Shown here piece after piece: positions 28,173-35,633 of a stretch of DNA of 64,000 nucleotides. The stretch's first letter is position 1, and each line of letters opens with the position of its first letter. The translations under genes were made by a program, and so were the position numbers. The notes under the pieces were generated by a model, which was not told where the DNA came from, ran no database searches, and worked only from the letters and a program-made list of their open reading frames with translations. The stretch comes from JABCPE02 sp963516475 (lineage in GTDB: Bacteria; Bacteroidota; Bacteroidia; Flavobacteriales; Weeksellaceae): contig CAUQBR010000001.1 of the NCBI GenBank assembly GCA_963516475.1, forward strand, positions 1-64,000. The letters are read 5' to 3'.

Positions 28173-28442
28173 TTACCAACTTGCTTTTTTAACACCAGGG
28201 ATAAGCCCTTGGTTCGCCATTTCTCTGAAAGTAACTCTCGAAATTCCGAAAATTCTCATATACCCTCTTGGTCTTCCTGTAAGTTTGCATCTGTTGTGCA
28301 ATCTAACTGGAGAAGCATTTTTAGGTAATTTTTGTAGAGCTTCGTAATCTCCCGCTTCTTTCAAAGCTTTTCTTTTAGCGGCATATTTAGCAACTAGTGC
28401 TTCTCTTTTGCGCTCACGCGCTTTCATTGATTCCTTTGCCAT
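28173..28442 (-). CDS. rpsN: ribosomal protein S14, zinc-free form
   Basis: An 89-aa S14 of the long, Cys-poor type: MAKESMKARERKREALVAKY, then NASPVRLHNRCKLTGRPRG and RVTFREMANQGLIPGVKKAS. A CxxC zinc set is absent. It belongs to the 30S head. Only 2 bases separate it from rplE. Confidence 0.97.
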   Translation of the reverse strand: MAKESMKARERKREALVAKYAAKRKALKEAGDYEALQKLPKNASPVRLHNRCKLTGRPRGYMRIFGISRVTFREMANQGLIPGVKKASW

Positions 28443-28444
28443 GA

Positions 28445-28996
28445 TTAGTTCTTTTTAAACGGTAATCCGAAATGAGTTAATAAAACTTTAGCTTCTTTAT
28501 CTGTTTTAGCAGATGTCACAAAAGTAATATCCATACCTTGGATTTTTTTCACTTTATCAATGACGATCTCAGGGAAGATAATCTGCTCGGTAATACCCAA
28601 GTTGTAGTTACCTCTTCCATCAAAACCATCAGCTTTGATTCCGCTGAAATCTCTGATTCTTGGTAGTGCAGAAGATGTAAGTCTATCTAAAAACTCATAC
28701 ATTCTGTCTGCTCTTAGTGTTACTTTCGCTCCAATTGGAACACCTCTTCTCAATTTGAATGATGCTTCATCTTTTTTAGAGATTGTTCCTACTGCTTTTT
28801 GTCCAGTAATTGCTGTAAGCTCTTCTACCGCATAATCTACAATCTTCTTATCTTGTACTGCATCTCCCAAACCTTGAGAAAGTACGATTTTCTCTAATCT
28901 TGGTACTTGCATTACAGACTTATACCCAAATTCTTCCATCATTGCTGGAACAATTTTTTCTTTATATAATTTTTTGGGTCTAGCTATGTATTCCAT
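28445..28996 (-). CDS. rplE: ribosomal protein L5
   Basis: A 183-aa L5 with VPRLEKIVLSQGLGDAVQDK, the motif LRRGVPIGAKVTLR and ending AKVLLTHFGLPFKKN. It binds 5S rRNA and contacts the P-site tRNA. 11 bases after rplX. Confidence 0.98.
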   Translation of the reverse strand: MEYIARPKKLYKEKIVPAMMEEFGYKSVMQVPRLEKIVLSQGLGDAVQDKKIVDYAVEELTAITGQKAVGTISKKDEASFKLRRGVPIGAKVTLRADRMYEFLDRLTSSALPRIRDFSGIKADGFDGRGNYNLGITEQIIFPEIVIDKVKKIQGMDITFVTSAKTDKEAKVLLTHFGLPFKKN

Positions 28997-29007
28997 CTTT
29001 TAGTCTT

Positions 29008-29328
29008 TTATAAAATTTCACCAGATTTTTTTGCAAATCTTACTTTTTTATCTCCTTCCATTCTGTATCCAACTTTTGTAGCTTTTCCTGTTTTAGGATC
29101 TACTAGCGCTAAGTTAGAAATATGGATTGAAGCTTCCTTTTCTACAATTCCTCCTTGTGGATTAGACGCAGATGGCTTTACATGCTTCTTTACGATATTA
29201 AGACCTGCAACTACAGCTCTATTTTTATCTTTAATTACAGCAATAACTTCACCCGTTTTACCTTTAATGTTTTTGTTACCTGTTGTAACAATTACATTAT
29301 CTCCTTTTTTGATTTTTAACTTTGTCAT
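29008..29328 (-). CDS. rplX: ribosomal protein L24
   Basis: A 106-aa L24 with the KOW motif (KIKKGDNVIVTTGNKNIKGK TGEV), then GLNIVKKHVKPSASNPQGGI. It starts 50S assembly by binding the 5' domain of 23S rRNA. Between rplN and rplE. Confidence 0.98.
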   Translation of the reverse strand: MTKLKIKKGDNVIVTTGNKNIKGKTGEVIAVIKDKNRAVVAGLNIVKKHVKPSASNPQGGIVEKEASIHISNLALVDPKTGKATKVGYRMEGDKKVRFAKKSGEIL

Positions 29329-29339
29329 CTTTTTAGAAT

Positions 29340-29708
29340 TTATAAAACTTCAGGGGCTAATGAAATTACTTTCATATATTCTTTATCTCTCAACTCTCTA
29401 GCAACAGGTCCGAAAACACGAGTTCCTCTCATTTCTCCCGCTGCATTGAGCAAAACACAAGCATTGTCATCGAAACTGATGTATGAACCATCTTTTCTGC
29501 GAACAGCTTTTTTAGTTCTTACTACAACAGCCTTAGACACTTGTCCTTTCTTTGCATTTCCTGATGGAGTAGCATCTTTAATAGTAACTACGATTTTATC
29601 ACCAACAGAAGCATATCTTCTTCTAGTACCACCTAGAACTCTGATTACTAGCACTTCTTTAGCACCAGTGTTATCAGCTACTTTTAATCTTGATTCAGTT
29701 TGTAACAT
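29340..29708 (-). CDS. rplN: ribosomal protein L14
   Basis: A 122-aa L14: MLQTESRLKVADNTGAKEVL, IVVTIKDATPSGNAKKGQVS and the end RELRDKEYMKVISLAPEVL. It contacts 16S rRNA across the subunit interface. Its start overlaps the last base of the rpsQ stop codon, implying coupled translation. Confidence 0.98.
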   Translation of the reverse strand: MLQTESRLKVADNTGAKEVLVIRVLGGTRRRYASVGDKIVVTIKDATPSGNAKKGQVSKAVVVRTKKAVRRKDGSYISFDDNACVLLNAAGEMRGTRVFGPVARELRDKEYMKVISLAPEVL

Positions 29709-29962
29709 TACTTAGCTCTTTCTATAATTCTTACTAATCTCCATCTCTTATTCTTACTCAAAGGTCTAGTTTCTTGGATTAGAACTGTATCACCTTCGTT
29801 ACACTCATTGTTCTCATCATGCGCAGTATATTTTTTCGTTTTTAATACGAATTTACCGTACATAGGATGTTTCATTCTCATAGTTTCACTAACAACAATG
29901 GTTTTTTCCATTTTATTGCTCGAAACTATTCCTATTCTTTCTTTTCTTAAATTTCTTTCCAT
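29708..29962 (-). CDS. rpsQ: ribosomal protein S17
   Basis: An 84-aa S17 with RKERIGIVSSNKMEKTIVVS and the motif GDTVLIQETRPLSKNKRWRL. It is an early-binding 30S protein with an OB fold. One base overlaps rplN; 14 bases after rpmC. Confidence 0.98.
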   Translation of the reverse strand: MERNLRKERIGIVSSNKMEKTIVVSETMRMKHPMYGKFVLKTKKYTAHDENNECNEGDTVLIQETRPLSKNKRWRLVRIIERAK

Positions 29963-29976
29963 GCTTAAAATGAAAA

Positions 29977-30162
29977 TTATTGTTTGTTAGTTAACTCTGT
30001 TTCAAGTCTTGCGATTGTTCTTCTTAAATCTCTGATTTGAATAGGATTTTCTACTGGGCTAATTTTGTGAGCCAATCTTGTTTTGCTGTAAGTAGCTCTC
30101 AACTCTACTAATTTTGCCTTGATATCCTCTACGCTTAAGTTCTTAATTTCAGCTTGTTTCAT
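29977..30162 (-). CDS. rpmC: ribosomal protein L29
   Basis: A 61-aa two-helix L29: MKQAEIKNLSVEDIKAKLVE, then SPVENPIQIRDLRRTIARLE. It lies at the polypeptide exit and binds trigger factor together with L23. Between rplP and rpsQ. Confidence 0.97.
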   Translation of the reverse strand: MKQAEIKNLSVEDIKAKLVELRATYSKTRLAHKISPVENPIQIRDLRRTIARLETELTNKQ

Positions 30163-30173
30163 AATTTCGAGAT

Positions 30174-30599
30174 TTATTGTGGTTGAACAAAATCATTAGC
30201 TACTATGAACTTCGTAACTACTGGAAGTTTTTGTGCAGCAAGTCTTAACGCCTCTTTTGCTACTTCGTAAGGTACTCCTCCGATTTCAAACATTACTCTT
30301 CCTGGTTTTACTACAGCTACCCAGTATTCTACAGCACCTTTACCTTTACCCATCCTTACTTCAGCTGGTTTTTTAGTAATTGGCTTATCTGGGAATATTT
30401 TAATCCATAGTTGCCCCTCTCTCTTCATATATCTTGTAGCAGCGATACGAGCCGCCTCAATCTGTCTTGCAGTGATCCAAGCACCTTCCATGGCTTTAAT
30501 TCCGAATGTTCCGTAAGCTAACTGAGCTCCTCTGTTAGCATTACCTTTCATTTTCATTTTATGAACACGACGGAACTTGGTTCTTTTTGGTTGTAACAT
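30174..30599 (-). CDS. rplP: ribosomal protein L16
   Basis: A 141-aa L16: MLQPKRTKFRRVHKMKMKGN, GAWITARQIEAARIAATRYM and GKGKGAVEYWVAVVKPGRV. It helps place A-site tRNA in the 50S. A 93-base AT-rich spacer with short repeats separates it from rpsC upstream. Confidence 0.98.
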   Translation of the reverse strand: MLQPKRTKFRRVHKMKMKGNANRGAQLAYGTFGIKAMEGAWITARQIEAARIAATRYMKREGQLWIKIFPDKPITKKPAEVRMGKGKGAVEYWVAVVKPGRVMFEIGGVPYEVAKEALRLAAQKLPVVTKFIVANDFVQPQ

Positions 30600-30692
30600 A
30601 ATTTTAGAATTTTAGATCTTAGATTTTAAATTTTAGATTTTAAAAGGTAACGGCATTTAAAATTTTCAATTTCAAACCTAAAATTTCATTAA
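30600..30692 (-). repeat. AT-rich spacer with tandem TTTTAGATTTTAAA-like units
   Basis: The 93 bases between rpsC and rplP hold two to three imperfect copies of a 14-base AT unit (about 30600-30645). It is the longest gap inside the S10 part of the cluster. No reading frame or terminator is seen in it. Confidence 0.5.
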
Positions 30693-31400
30693 TTATTTTC
30701 TTTCTCTTTTTTTACCTCCTCCTGATGCAGGACCTTTCTTCTGTTGTTGTCCTACAAGTGGAGAAAGCTCTCTCTTACCATATACTTCTCCCTTCATAAT
30801 CCACACTTTAACACCCAATCTACCATAAGTAGTGTGTGCTTCTGCGATATGATAATCTATATCTGCTCTGAATGTAGATAGAGGAATTCTTCCTTCTTTG
30901 AAAGATTCTGATCTCGCCATTTCAGCTCCGTTCAATCTTCCAGAAATCTGAACTTTTATTCCCTCTGCTCCCATTCTCATAGAACCAGCGATAGCCATTT
31001 TAACAGCTCTTCTGTAAGAAATTCTGTTTTCAATCTGCTTAGCAATGCTATCTGCAACCAATACAGCGTCTAATTCTGGTCTCTTAATTTCAAAGATGTT
31101 AATCTGAATATCCTTATCTGTGATTTTCTTTAACTCTTCTTTTAATTTATCAACCTCTTGACCACCTTTACCAATGATTAAACCTGGTCTTGCTGTGGTG
31201 ATTGTAACTGTAACTAACTTTAATGTTCTTTCTATAAAGATTCTAGAGATTCCACCTTTAGATAATCTAGCCTCAAGGTATCTTCTGATCTTATAGTCTT
31301 CTGCGATTCTATCCCCATAATCATTTCCTCCAAACCAGTTAGAATCCCAACCTCTAATGATTCCTAATCTATTACCAATTGGATTTGTCTTCTGTCCCAT
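30693..31400 (-). CDS. rpsC: ribosomal protein S3
   Basis: A 235-aa S3 with the start MGQKTNPIGNRLGIIRGWDS, the KH domain containing ARPGLIIGKGGQEVDKLKEE, and the C-terminal RADIDYHIAEAHTTYGRLGV. Forms part of the mRNA entry tunnel. 7 bases after rplV. Confidence 0.98.
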   Translation of the reverse strand: MGQKTNPIGNRLGIIRGWDSNWFGGNDYGDRIAEDYKIRRYLEARLSKGGISRIFIERTLKLVTVTITTARPGLIIGKGGQEVDKLKEELKKITDKDIQINIFEIKRPELDAVLVADSIAKQIENRISYRRAVKMAIAGSMRMGAEGIKVQISGRLNGAEMARSESFKEGRIPLSTFRADIDYHIAEAHTTYGRLGVKVWIMKGEVYGKRELSPLVGQQQKKGPASGGGKKRERK

Positions 31401-31407
31401 ACCTTGA

Positions 31408-31812
31408 TTATTGATTTTCTGATTTATTACCTAAAATTAAAGTCACATGGTTAGATCTTTTTCTAATTCTGTAACCTCTACCTTGTGGTGCTGGTCTCAA
31501 TCTTTTTAATTGTCTAGCACTATCCACATAAATCTCTTTTACAAAAAGATTTGCTGCTTCTACATCAGCGTTAGGGTTTTTCACCTGCCAGTTAGCAATT
31601 GCTGATAACAACAATTTTTCTAACTTATTAGAAGCCTCTTTTTTAGAGTATTTTAGGATATATAATGCTTTATCTACATTTTCTCCACGGATGATATCAG
31701 CAACTAATCTCATTTTTCTTGGAGAAGAAGGACAATCATTTAGACATGCTTTTACCACATCTCTATTCGCCGCTTTTCTAGCTAATGCACTGTTTTGTTT
31801 TCTTATTCCCAT
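31408..31812 (-). CDS. rplV: ribosomal protein L22
   Basis: A 134-aa L22: SPRKMRLVADIIRGENVDKA at the start of the core, then IYVDSARQLKRLRPAPQGRG, the extended loop that lines the exit tunnel. Between rpsS and rpsC. Confidence 0.98.
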   Translation of the reverse strand: MGIRKQNSALARKAANRDVVKACLNDCPSSPRKMRLVADIIRGENVDKALYILKYSKKEASNKLEKLLLSAIANWQVKNPNADVEAANLFVKEIYVDSARQLKRLRPAPQGRGYRIRKRSNHVTLILGNKSENQ

Positions 31813-31817
31813 GACTA

Positions 31818-32096
31818 TTATCTGCTACCTTTATTTTTATTACCCGCGTGACCTCTGAAAGATCTTGTCGGAGAAAATTCGCCTAACTTATGACCTACCA
31901 TATTTTCAGTGATATATACAGGGATAAAAGATTTCCCGTTGTGTACTGCTATAGTTTGTCCTACCATGTCTGGAGAAATCATAGATGCTCTAGACCATGT
32001 TTTAATTACTGTCTTTTTACCAGACTCTATATTTGCTTGAACCTTTTTCTCTAATGAATGGTGAATAAAAGGTCCTTTCTTAAGTGATCTTGCCAT
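31818..32096 (-). CDS. rpsS: ribosomal protein S19
   Basis: A 92-aa S19: MARSLKKGPFIHHSLEKKVQ, TWSRASMISPDMVGQTIAVH and HKLGEFSPTRSFRGHAGNK. It is a 30S head protein near the A-site finger. 2 bases after rplB. Confidence 0.98.
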   Translation of the reverse strand: MARSLKKGPFIHHSLEKKVQANIESGKKTVIKTWSRASMISPDMVGQTIAVHNGKSFIPVYITENMVGHKLGEFSPTRSFRGHAGNKNKGSR

Positions 32097-32098
32097 AA

Positions 32099-32920
32099 TT
32101 ATTTTCTTTTAGATACGATGTAACGGTTAGACACTTTGTTTTTCTTTCTAGTCTTGTAACCTTTAGCTGGTTTACCGTTTCTAGATCTTGGGTGACCACC
32201 AGATGATCTACCTTCACCACCACCCATTGGGTGATCTACTGGGTTCATAACTACCGCTCTAGTTCTTGGTCTTCTACCTAACCATCTGCTTCTACCAGCT
32301 TTACCAGAAACAGTAAGCTGATGATCTGAGTTTGATACTGAACCTACCATTGCCATACACTCTACCAAGATCATTCTTGATTCTCCTGAAGGCAATTTAA
32401 CGATAGCATATTTTCCATCTCTTGAAGTCAACTGTGCTGAAGAACCCGCACTTCTTGCAAGAATTGCTCCTTGTCCTGGTTTCATTTCTATACAAGAAAT
32501 TACTGAACCCAAAGGAATATTCTTCAATTTCATAGCGTTTCCTATTTCAGGAGCTACATTTTCCCCAGAAACTACTTTCTGCCCTACTTTGATACCAGCT
32601 GGAGCTACGATATATCTCTTTTCCCCATCTGCATATTCTAGTAATGCGATAAAAGCTGTTCTGTTTGGATCATACTCTACAGTTTTTACAGTAGCATCAA
32701 CATTAAATTTGTTTCTTTTAAAGTCAATGATTCTGTACTTCTTTTTGTGTCCACCTCCGGTGTAACGCATGGTCATTTTACCTGTGTTGTTACGCCCACC
32801 TGATTTCTTAATACCAAAAGTCAAAGATTTCTCTGGCTTGTTGGTAGTAATTTCATCAAAATTGTTTACAATTCTGAATCTCTGTCCCGGGGTGATAGGT
32901 TTTAATTTTCTAACAGACAT
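32099..32920 (-). CDS. rplB: ribosomal protein L2
   Basis: A 273-aa L2. Visible are SGGRNNTGKMTMRYTGGGHK, the OB and SH3-like domains, and the conserved MNPVDHPMGGGEGRSSGGHP loop whose His is needed at the peptidyl transferase centre. 22 bases after rplW. Confidence 0.98.
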   Translation of the reverse strand: MSVRKLKPITPGQRFRIVNNFDEITTNKPEKSLTFGIKKSGGRNNTGKMTMRYTGGGHKKKYRIIDFKRNKFNVDATVKTVEYDPNRTAFIALLEYADGEKRYIVAPAGIKVGQKVVSGENVAPEIGNAMKLKNIPLGSVISCIEMKPGQGAILARSAGSSAQLTSRDGKYAIVKLPSGESRMILVECMAMVGSVSNSDHQLTVSGKAGRSRWLGRRPRTRAVVMNPVDHPMGGGEGRSSGGHPRSRNGKPAKGYKTRKKNKVSNRYIVSKRK

Positions 32921-32942
32921 TACTATTATTTATAATTAATTA

Positions 32943-33230
32943 TTAATTTGCAAAAACATCGATAACTTCACCTGCTTGAAGCTCTATAACTGCTTTCTTC
33001 AATTTGTTAGTTTTACCAACTTGAAGACCTTTTTTAGTGTATTTCATAGAAACTTTAGGAGCATAAATCATAGTCCTAACATTTGCTACCTTTACACCAT
33101 AAGCTTCTTCTACAGCATTTTTAATTTGGATTTTATTCGCTTTAGTATCTACTAAAAAAGAATATTGTCCTCTCAAATCTGTAAGATAAGTCGCTTTTTC
33201 CGAAATGATTGGTTTAATAATGATTGACAT
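32943..33230 (-). CDS. rplW: ribosomal protein L23
   Basis: A 95-aa L23: MSIIIKPIISEKATYLTDLR, VDTKANKIQIKNAVEEAYGV. It lies at the tunnel exit as docking site for trigger factor and SRP. Three bases separate it from rplD. Confidence 0.98.
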   Translation of the reverse strand: MSIIIKPIISEKATYLTDLRGQYSFLVDTKANKIQIKNAVEEAYGVKVANVRTMIYAPKVSMKYTKKGLQVGKTNKLKKAVIELQAGEVIDVFAN

Positions 33231-33233
33231 GAT

Positions 33234-33863
33234 TTATTTTCTTAAATTTTCTTGAAACTTCTCTACTGCACCTTCGAAGAATACTACCTGACCAGCGTTG
33301 ATTAAATCATAAGAAGAAATCTCGTTATAATTCATCACTTTTGCTTTTGGTAAGTTTCTTGAAGATAAAAATACATTCTTGTTTGCTTCAGCAAGAATAA
33401 ATAATAACTTCTTACCTTCCAAACCTAAAGCATTCACTACATTAACGAAATCTTTTGTTTTAGGAACAGAGAAATTCAGATCTTCTAAAACTTTGATAGA
33501 ATCTTCTCTCATTTTTTGAGAAAGAACAGATTTTTTCGCTAATCTTTTTAATGCTTTATTTAATTTAAATCTATAATCTCTTGGCTTAGGTCCGAAAACT
33601 CTACCCCCTCCTTTGAATACAGGTGACTTGATGTCCCCGTATCTTGCAGAACCAGAACCTTTCTGTTTCTTCAATTTTTTAGTAGAAGCAGTGATTTCAC
33701 TTCTTTCTTTAGACTTATGCGTGCCTTGTCTTTGAGCCGCAAGATATTGTTTCACTTCTAAGTAAACCGCATGCTGGTTAGGCTCGATACCAAAGATAGC
33801 ATCGTCTAACTGTACTTTTCTTCCGGTTTCTTTTCCTGATGTATTTAATACTACTAATTCCAT
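33234..33863 (-). CDS. rplD: ribosomal protein L4
   Basis: A 209-aa L4 with GTHKSKERSEITASTKKLKK in the tunnel loop and GGGRVFGPKPRDYRFKLNKA. It overlaps the 3' end of rplC by 10 bases. In enterobacteria L4 represses the S10 operon; no comparable leader structure is evident here. Confidence 0.98.
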   Translation of the reverse strand: MELVVLNTSGKETGRKVQLDDAIFGIEPNQHAVYLEVKQYLAAQRQGTHKSKERSEITASTKKLKKQKGSGSARYGDIKSPVFKGGGRVFGPKPRDYRFKLNKALKRLAKKSVLSQKMREDSIKVLEDLNFSVPKTKDFVNVVNALGLEGKKLLFILAEANKNVFLSSRNLPKAKVMNYNEISSYDLINAGQVVFFEGAVEKFQENLRK

Positions 33864-34477
33864 TTTCTGATAATTACATAAGAATTTTTAGCTCCCGGAA
33901 CAGCACCTTTTACTATTAAAAGATTTTGTTCTTTATCTATTTTTAACACTTGAAGGTTTTGAACAGTAACCTGCTCACCTCCCATTCTACCAGCCATTCT
34001 CAAGCCTTTGAAAACTCTAGATGGATCTGAACCCGCACCGATAGAACCCGGAGCTCTCAATCTATTGTGCTGCCCATGAGTCTGCTGCATTACACCACCA
34101 AAACCATGTCTTTTAACAACACCTTGGAAACCTTTACCTTTTGAAGTTCCTGTAACATCCACATACTCTCCTTCTACGAAGATATCCACATTTACTTCAT
34201 CTCCTAATTTCACATCCTCGAATCCATTGTGGAACTCTACGATTTTCGCCTTAGGAGCAGAACCAGCCTTTTTAAAATGACCAGCTAATGCCTTTCCGAC
34301 ATTCTTTTCACTCTTGTCATCGAAACCTAATTGAATAGCTGAATAACCATCAACTTCTTCGGTTCTGACCTGTAAAACCGAGCACGGACCAGCTTGGATA
34401 ACTGTACAAGGAATATTTTTTCCTTCTTCGTTAAACAAAGAGGTCATACCGATTTTCTTACCAATAATACCTGACAT
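33854..34477 (-). CDS. rplC: ribosomal protein L3, first gene of the cluster
   Basis: A 207-aa L3: MSGIIGKKIGMTSLFNEEGK, GTSKGKGFQGVVKRHGFGG and HGQHNRLRAPGSIGAGSDPS with the loop reaching the peptidyl transferase centre. It is preceded by a promoter and a divergent lipoprotein gene; rpsJ, which usually precedes rplC, is not present at this place. Confidence 0.98.
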   Translation of the reverse strand: MSGIIGKKIGMTSLFNEEGKNIPCTVIQAGPCSVLQVRTEEVDGYSAIQLGFDDKSEKNVGKALAGHFKKAGSAPKAKIVEFHNGFEDVKLGDEVNVDIFVEGEYVDVTGTSKGKGFQGVVKRHGFGGVMQQTHGQHNRLRAPGSIGAGSDPSRVFKGLRMAGRMGGEQVTVQNLQVLKIDKEQNLLIVKGAVPGAKNSYVIIRKWN

Positions 34478-34582
34478 TGTATAATTAAAAATTTATTTAA
34501 ATTATTCTCTTCACACTCATATTCAGTGGTTTACATAGATTTTATTTGCAAATAAACACAATCTTCCCACTAAATAAGTGTG

Positions 34583-34613
34583 CAAATTTAAGGTTTTTTT
34601 TTGAATCTACAAA
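34583..34613 (-). promoter_or_regulatory. promoter of the rplC-rplQ cluster
   Basis: On the minus strand TTTG (34610-34613) is followed after 19 bases by TAAATTTG (34583-34590), the Bacteroidota -33/-7 pair. The leader to rplC would be about 100 bases and contains a 16-base palindrome at 34541-34556 (TTTATTTG and its complement). Confidence 0.8.
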
Positions 34614-34652
34614 TTGTAAGTCGTTTTTTTTCTGTATTTTATTATTTTTTTC

Positions 34653-34660
34653 TAACTTTG
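34653..34660 (+). promoter_or_regulatory. -7 element of the lipoprotein gene
   Basis: TAACTTTG fits TAnnTTTG and ends 6 bases before the ATG at 34667, so the transcript could be leaderless or nearly so. No clear TTTG is found at the usual upstream distance. Confidence 0.5.
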
Positions 34661-34666
34661 AAGTCT

Positions 34667-35629
34667 ATGAAATTATTCCATGTTTTCATTTTATTTTTAC
34701 TCATCAGTTGTTCTAATCCAAAGGAACATTCTTACTCTTTTTATTACTGGCGAACAGAGTGGAATTTGGACAAAAAAGAGCAAGAAAACCTGAAAAAATC
34801 CCAATCACAAACTATATACACCAGATTTTTTGATATTGATAAAAAAGAAGGCAGATTTATTCCTGTTGGGAAAATTCATTTTTCGCAAAAAAGCGACCTT
34901 CCTCTCACGCCTGTGATTTTCATAACGAATCGAACTTTTTTCGGAATCAAAAAAGAAGAAATCCATTCCCTTGCGAAAAACACTCTTTCTCTTATAGAAA
35001 ATATAAAAAACGAATACAAACTCTCTCTGACTTCCGAAATACAAATAGACTGCGACTGGACGGAGCAAACGAGAGAAGATTATTTCCTGTTTTTAGAAGA
35101 ACTAAAAAATATTTCAAAACAAAAAATCACCTGCACCCTTCGGCTTCACCAAGTGAAAGACAAAGAAAAAACAGGATTTCCGCCCGTGGAAAAGGTTTAT
35201 CTAATGTGCTACGCCACTTATTCGCCACTGGAGAACCAACCGAAAAATTCGATTTTAGATGTTCCCACACTCAAAAATTATCTAATGAACATTGAGGAAT
35301 ATCCCATAAAAATGGACATTGCACTTCCTTTATACTCTTGGGGAATCGTGAGCAATCATGTCGGGAAAAAGAAACTCATCAATGCGCTGACGATAAATGA
35401 TTTATCTCAAAACAAAAACTTTAAGAAAATTTCTGAAACAGAATTTGAAGTATTGGAAGATGATTTTTATTTCGGAGTGTATCTCAGCAAAGGATTTAAA
35501 ATCAAAATTGAAGAAATTTCCCAAAATCAATTAGACGAAGTAAAACATTTTTTGGATAAAAAATTAGACCATTATAATATTGTATACTATCATCTGGATA
35601 GTAAATTTGTAGACAAATATACTTTATAG
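34667..35629 (+). CDS. lipoprotein, DUF3142-like
   Basis: A 320-aa protein starting MKLFHVFILFLLISCSNPKE, a lipoprotein signal with the Cys after LLIS. A longer in-frame start at 34601 overlaps the divergent ribosomal promoter and lengthens the signal peptide, so 34667 is preferred. The body has EIQIDCDWTEQTREDYFLFL followed by ITCTLRLHQVKD and VYLMCYATYSPL, a layout like DUF3142 (TIM-barrel, glycosidase-like) proteins; this match is tentative. The next gene starts 4 bases later. Confidence 0.75.
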   Translation: MKLFHVFILFLLISCSNPKEHSYSFYYWRTEWNLDKKEQENLKKSQSQTIYTRFFDIDKKEGRFIPVGKIHFSQKSDLPLTPVIFITNRTFFGIKKEEIHSLAKNTLSLIENIKNEYKLSLTSEIQIDCDWTEQTREDYFLFLEELKNISKQKITCTLRLHQVKDKEKTGFPPVEKVYLMCYATYSPLENQPKNSILDVPTLKNYLMNIEEYPIKMDIALPLYSWGIVSNHVGKKKLINALTINDLSQNKNFKKISETEFEVLEDDFYFGVYLSKGFKIKIEEISQNQLDEVKHFLDKKLDHYNIVYYHLDSKFVDKYTL

Positions 35630-35633
35630 AATT

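Noticed and set aside
34601..34666. Longer start of the lipoprotein gene
   Set aside because: It overlaps the ribosomal promoter and puts 22 residues before a normal lipoprotein signal.
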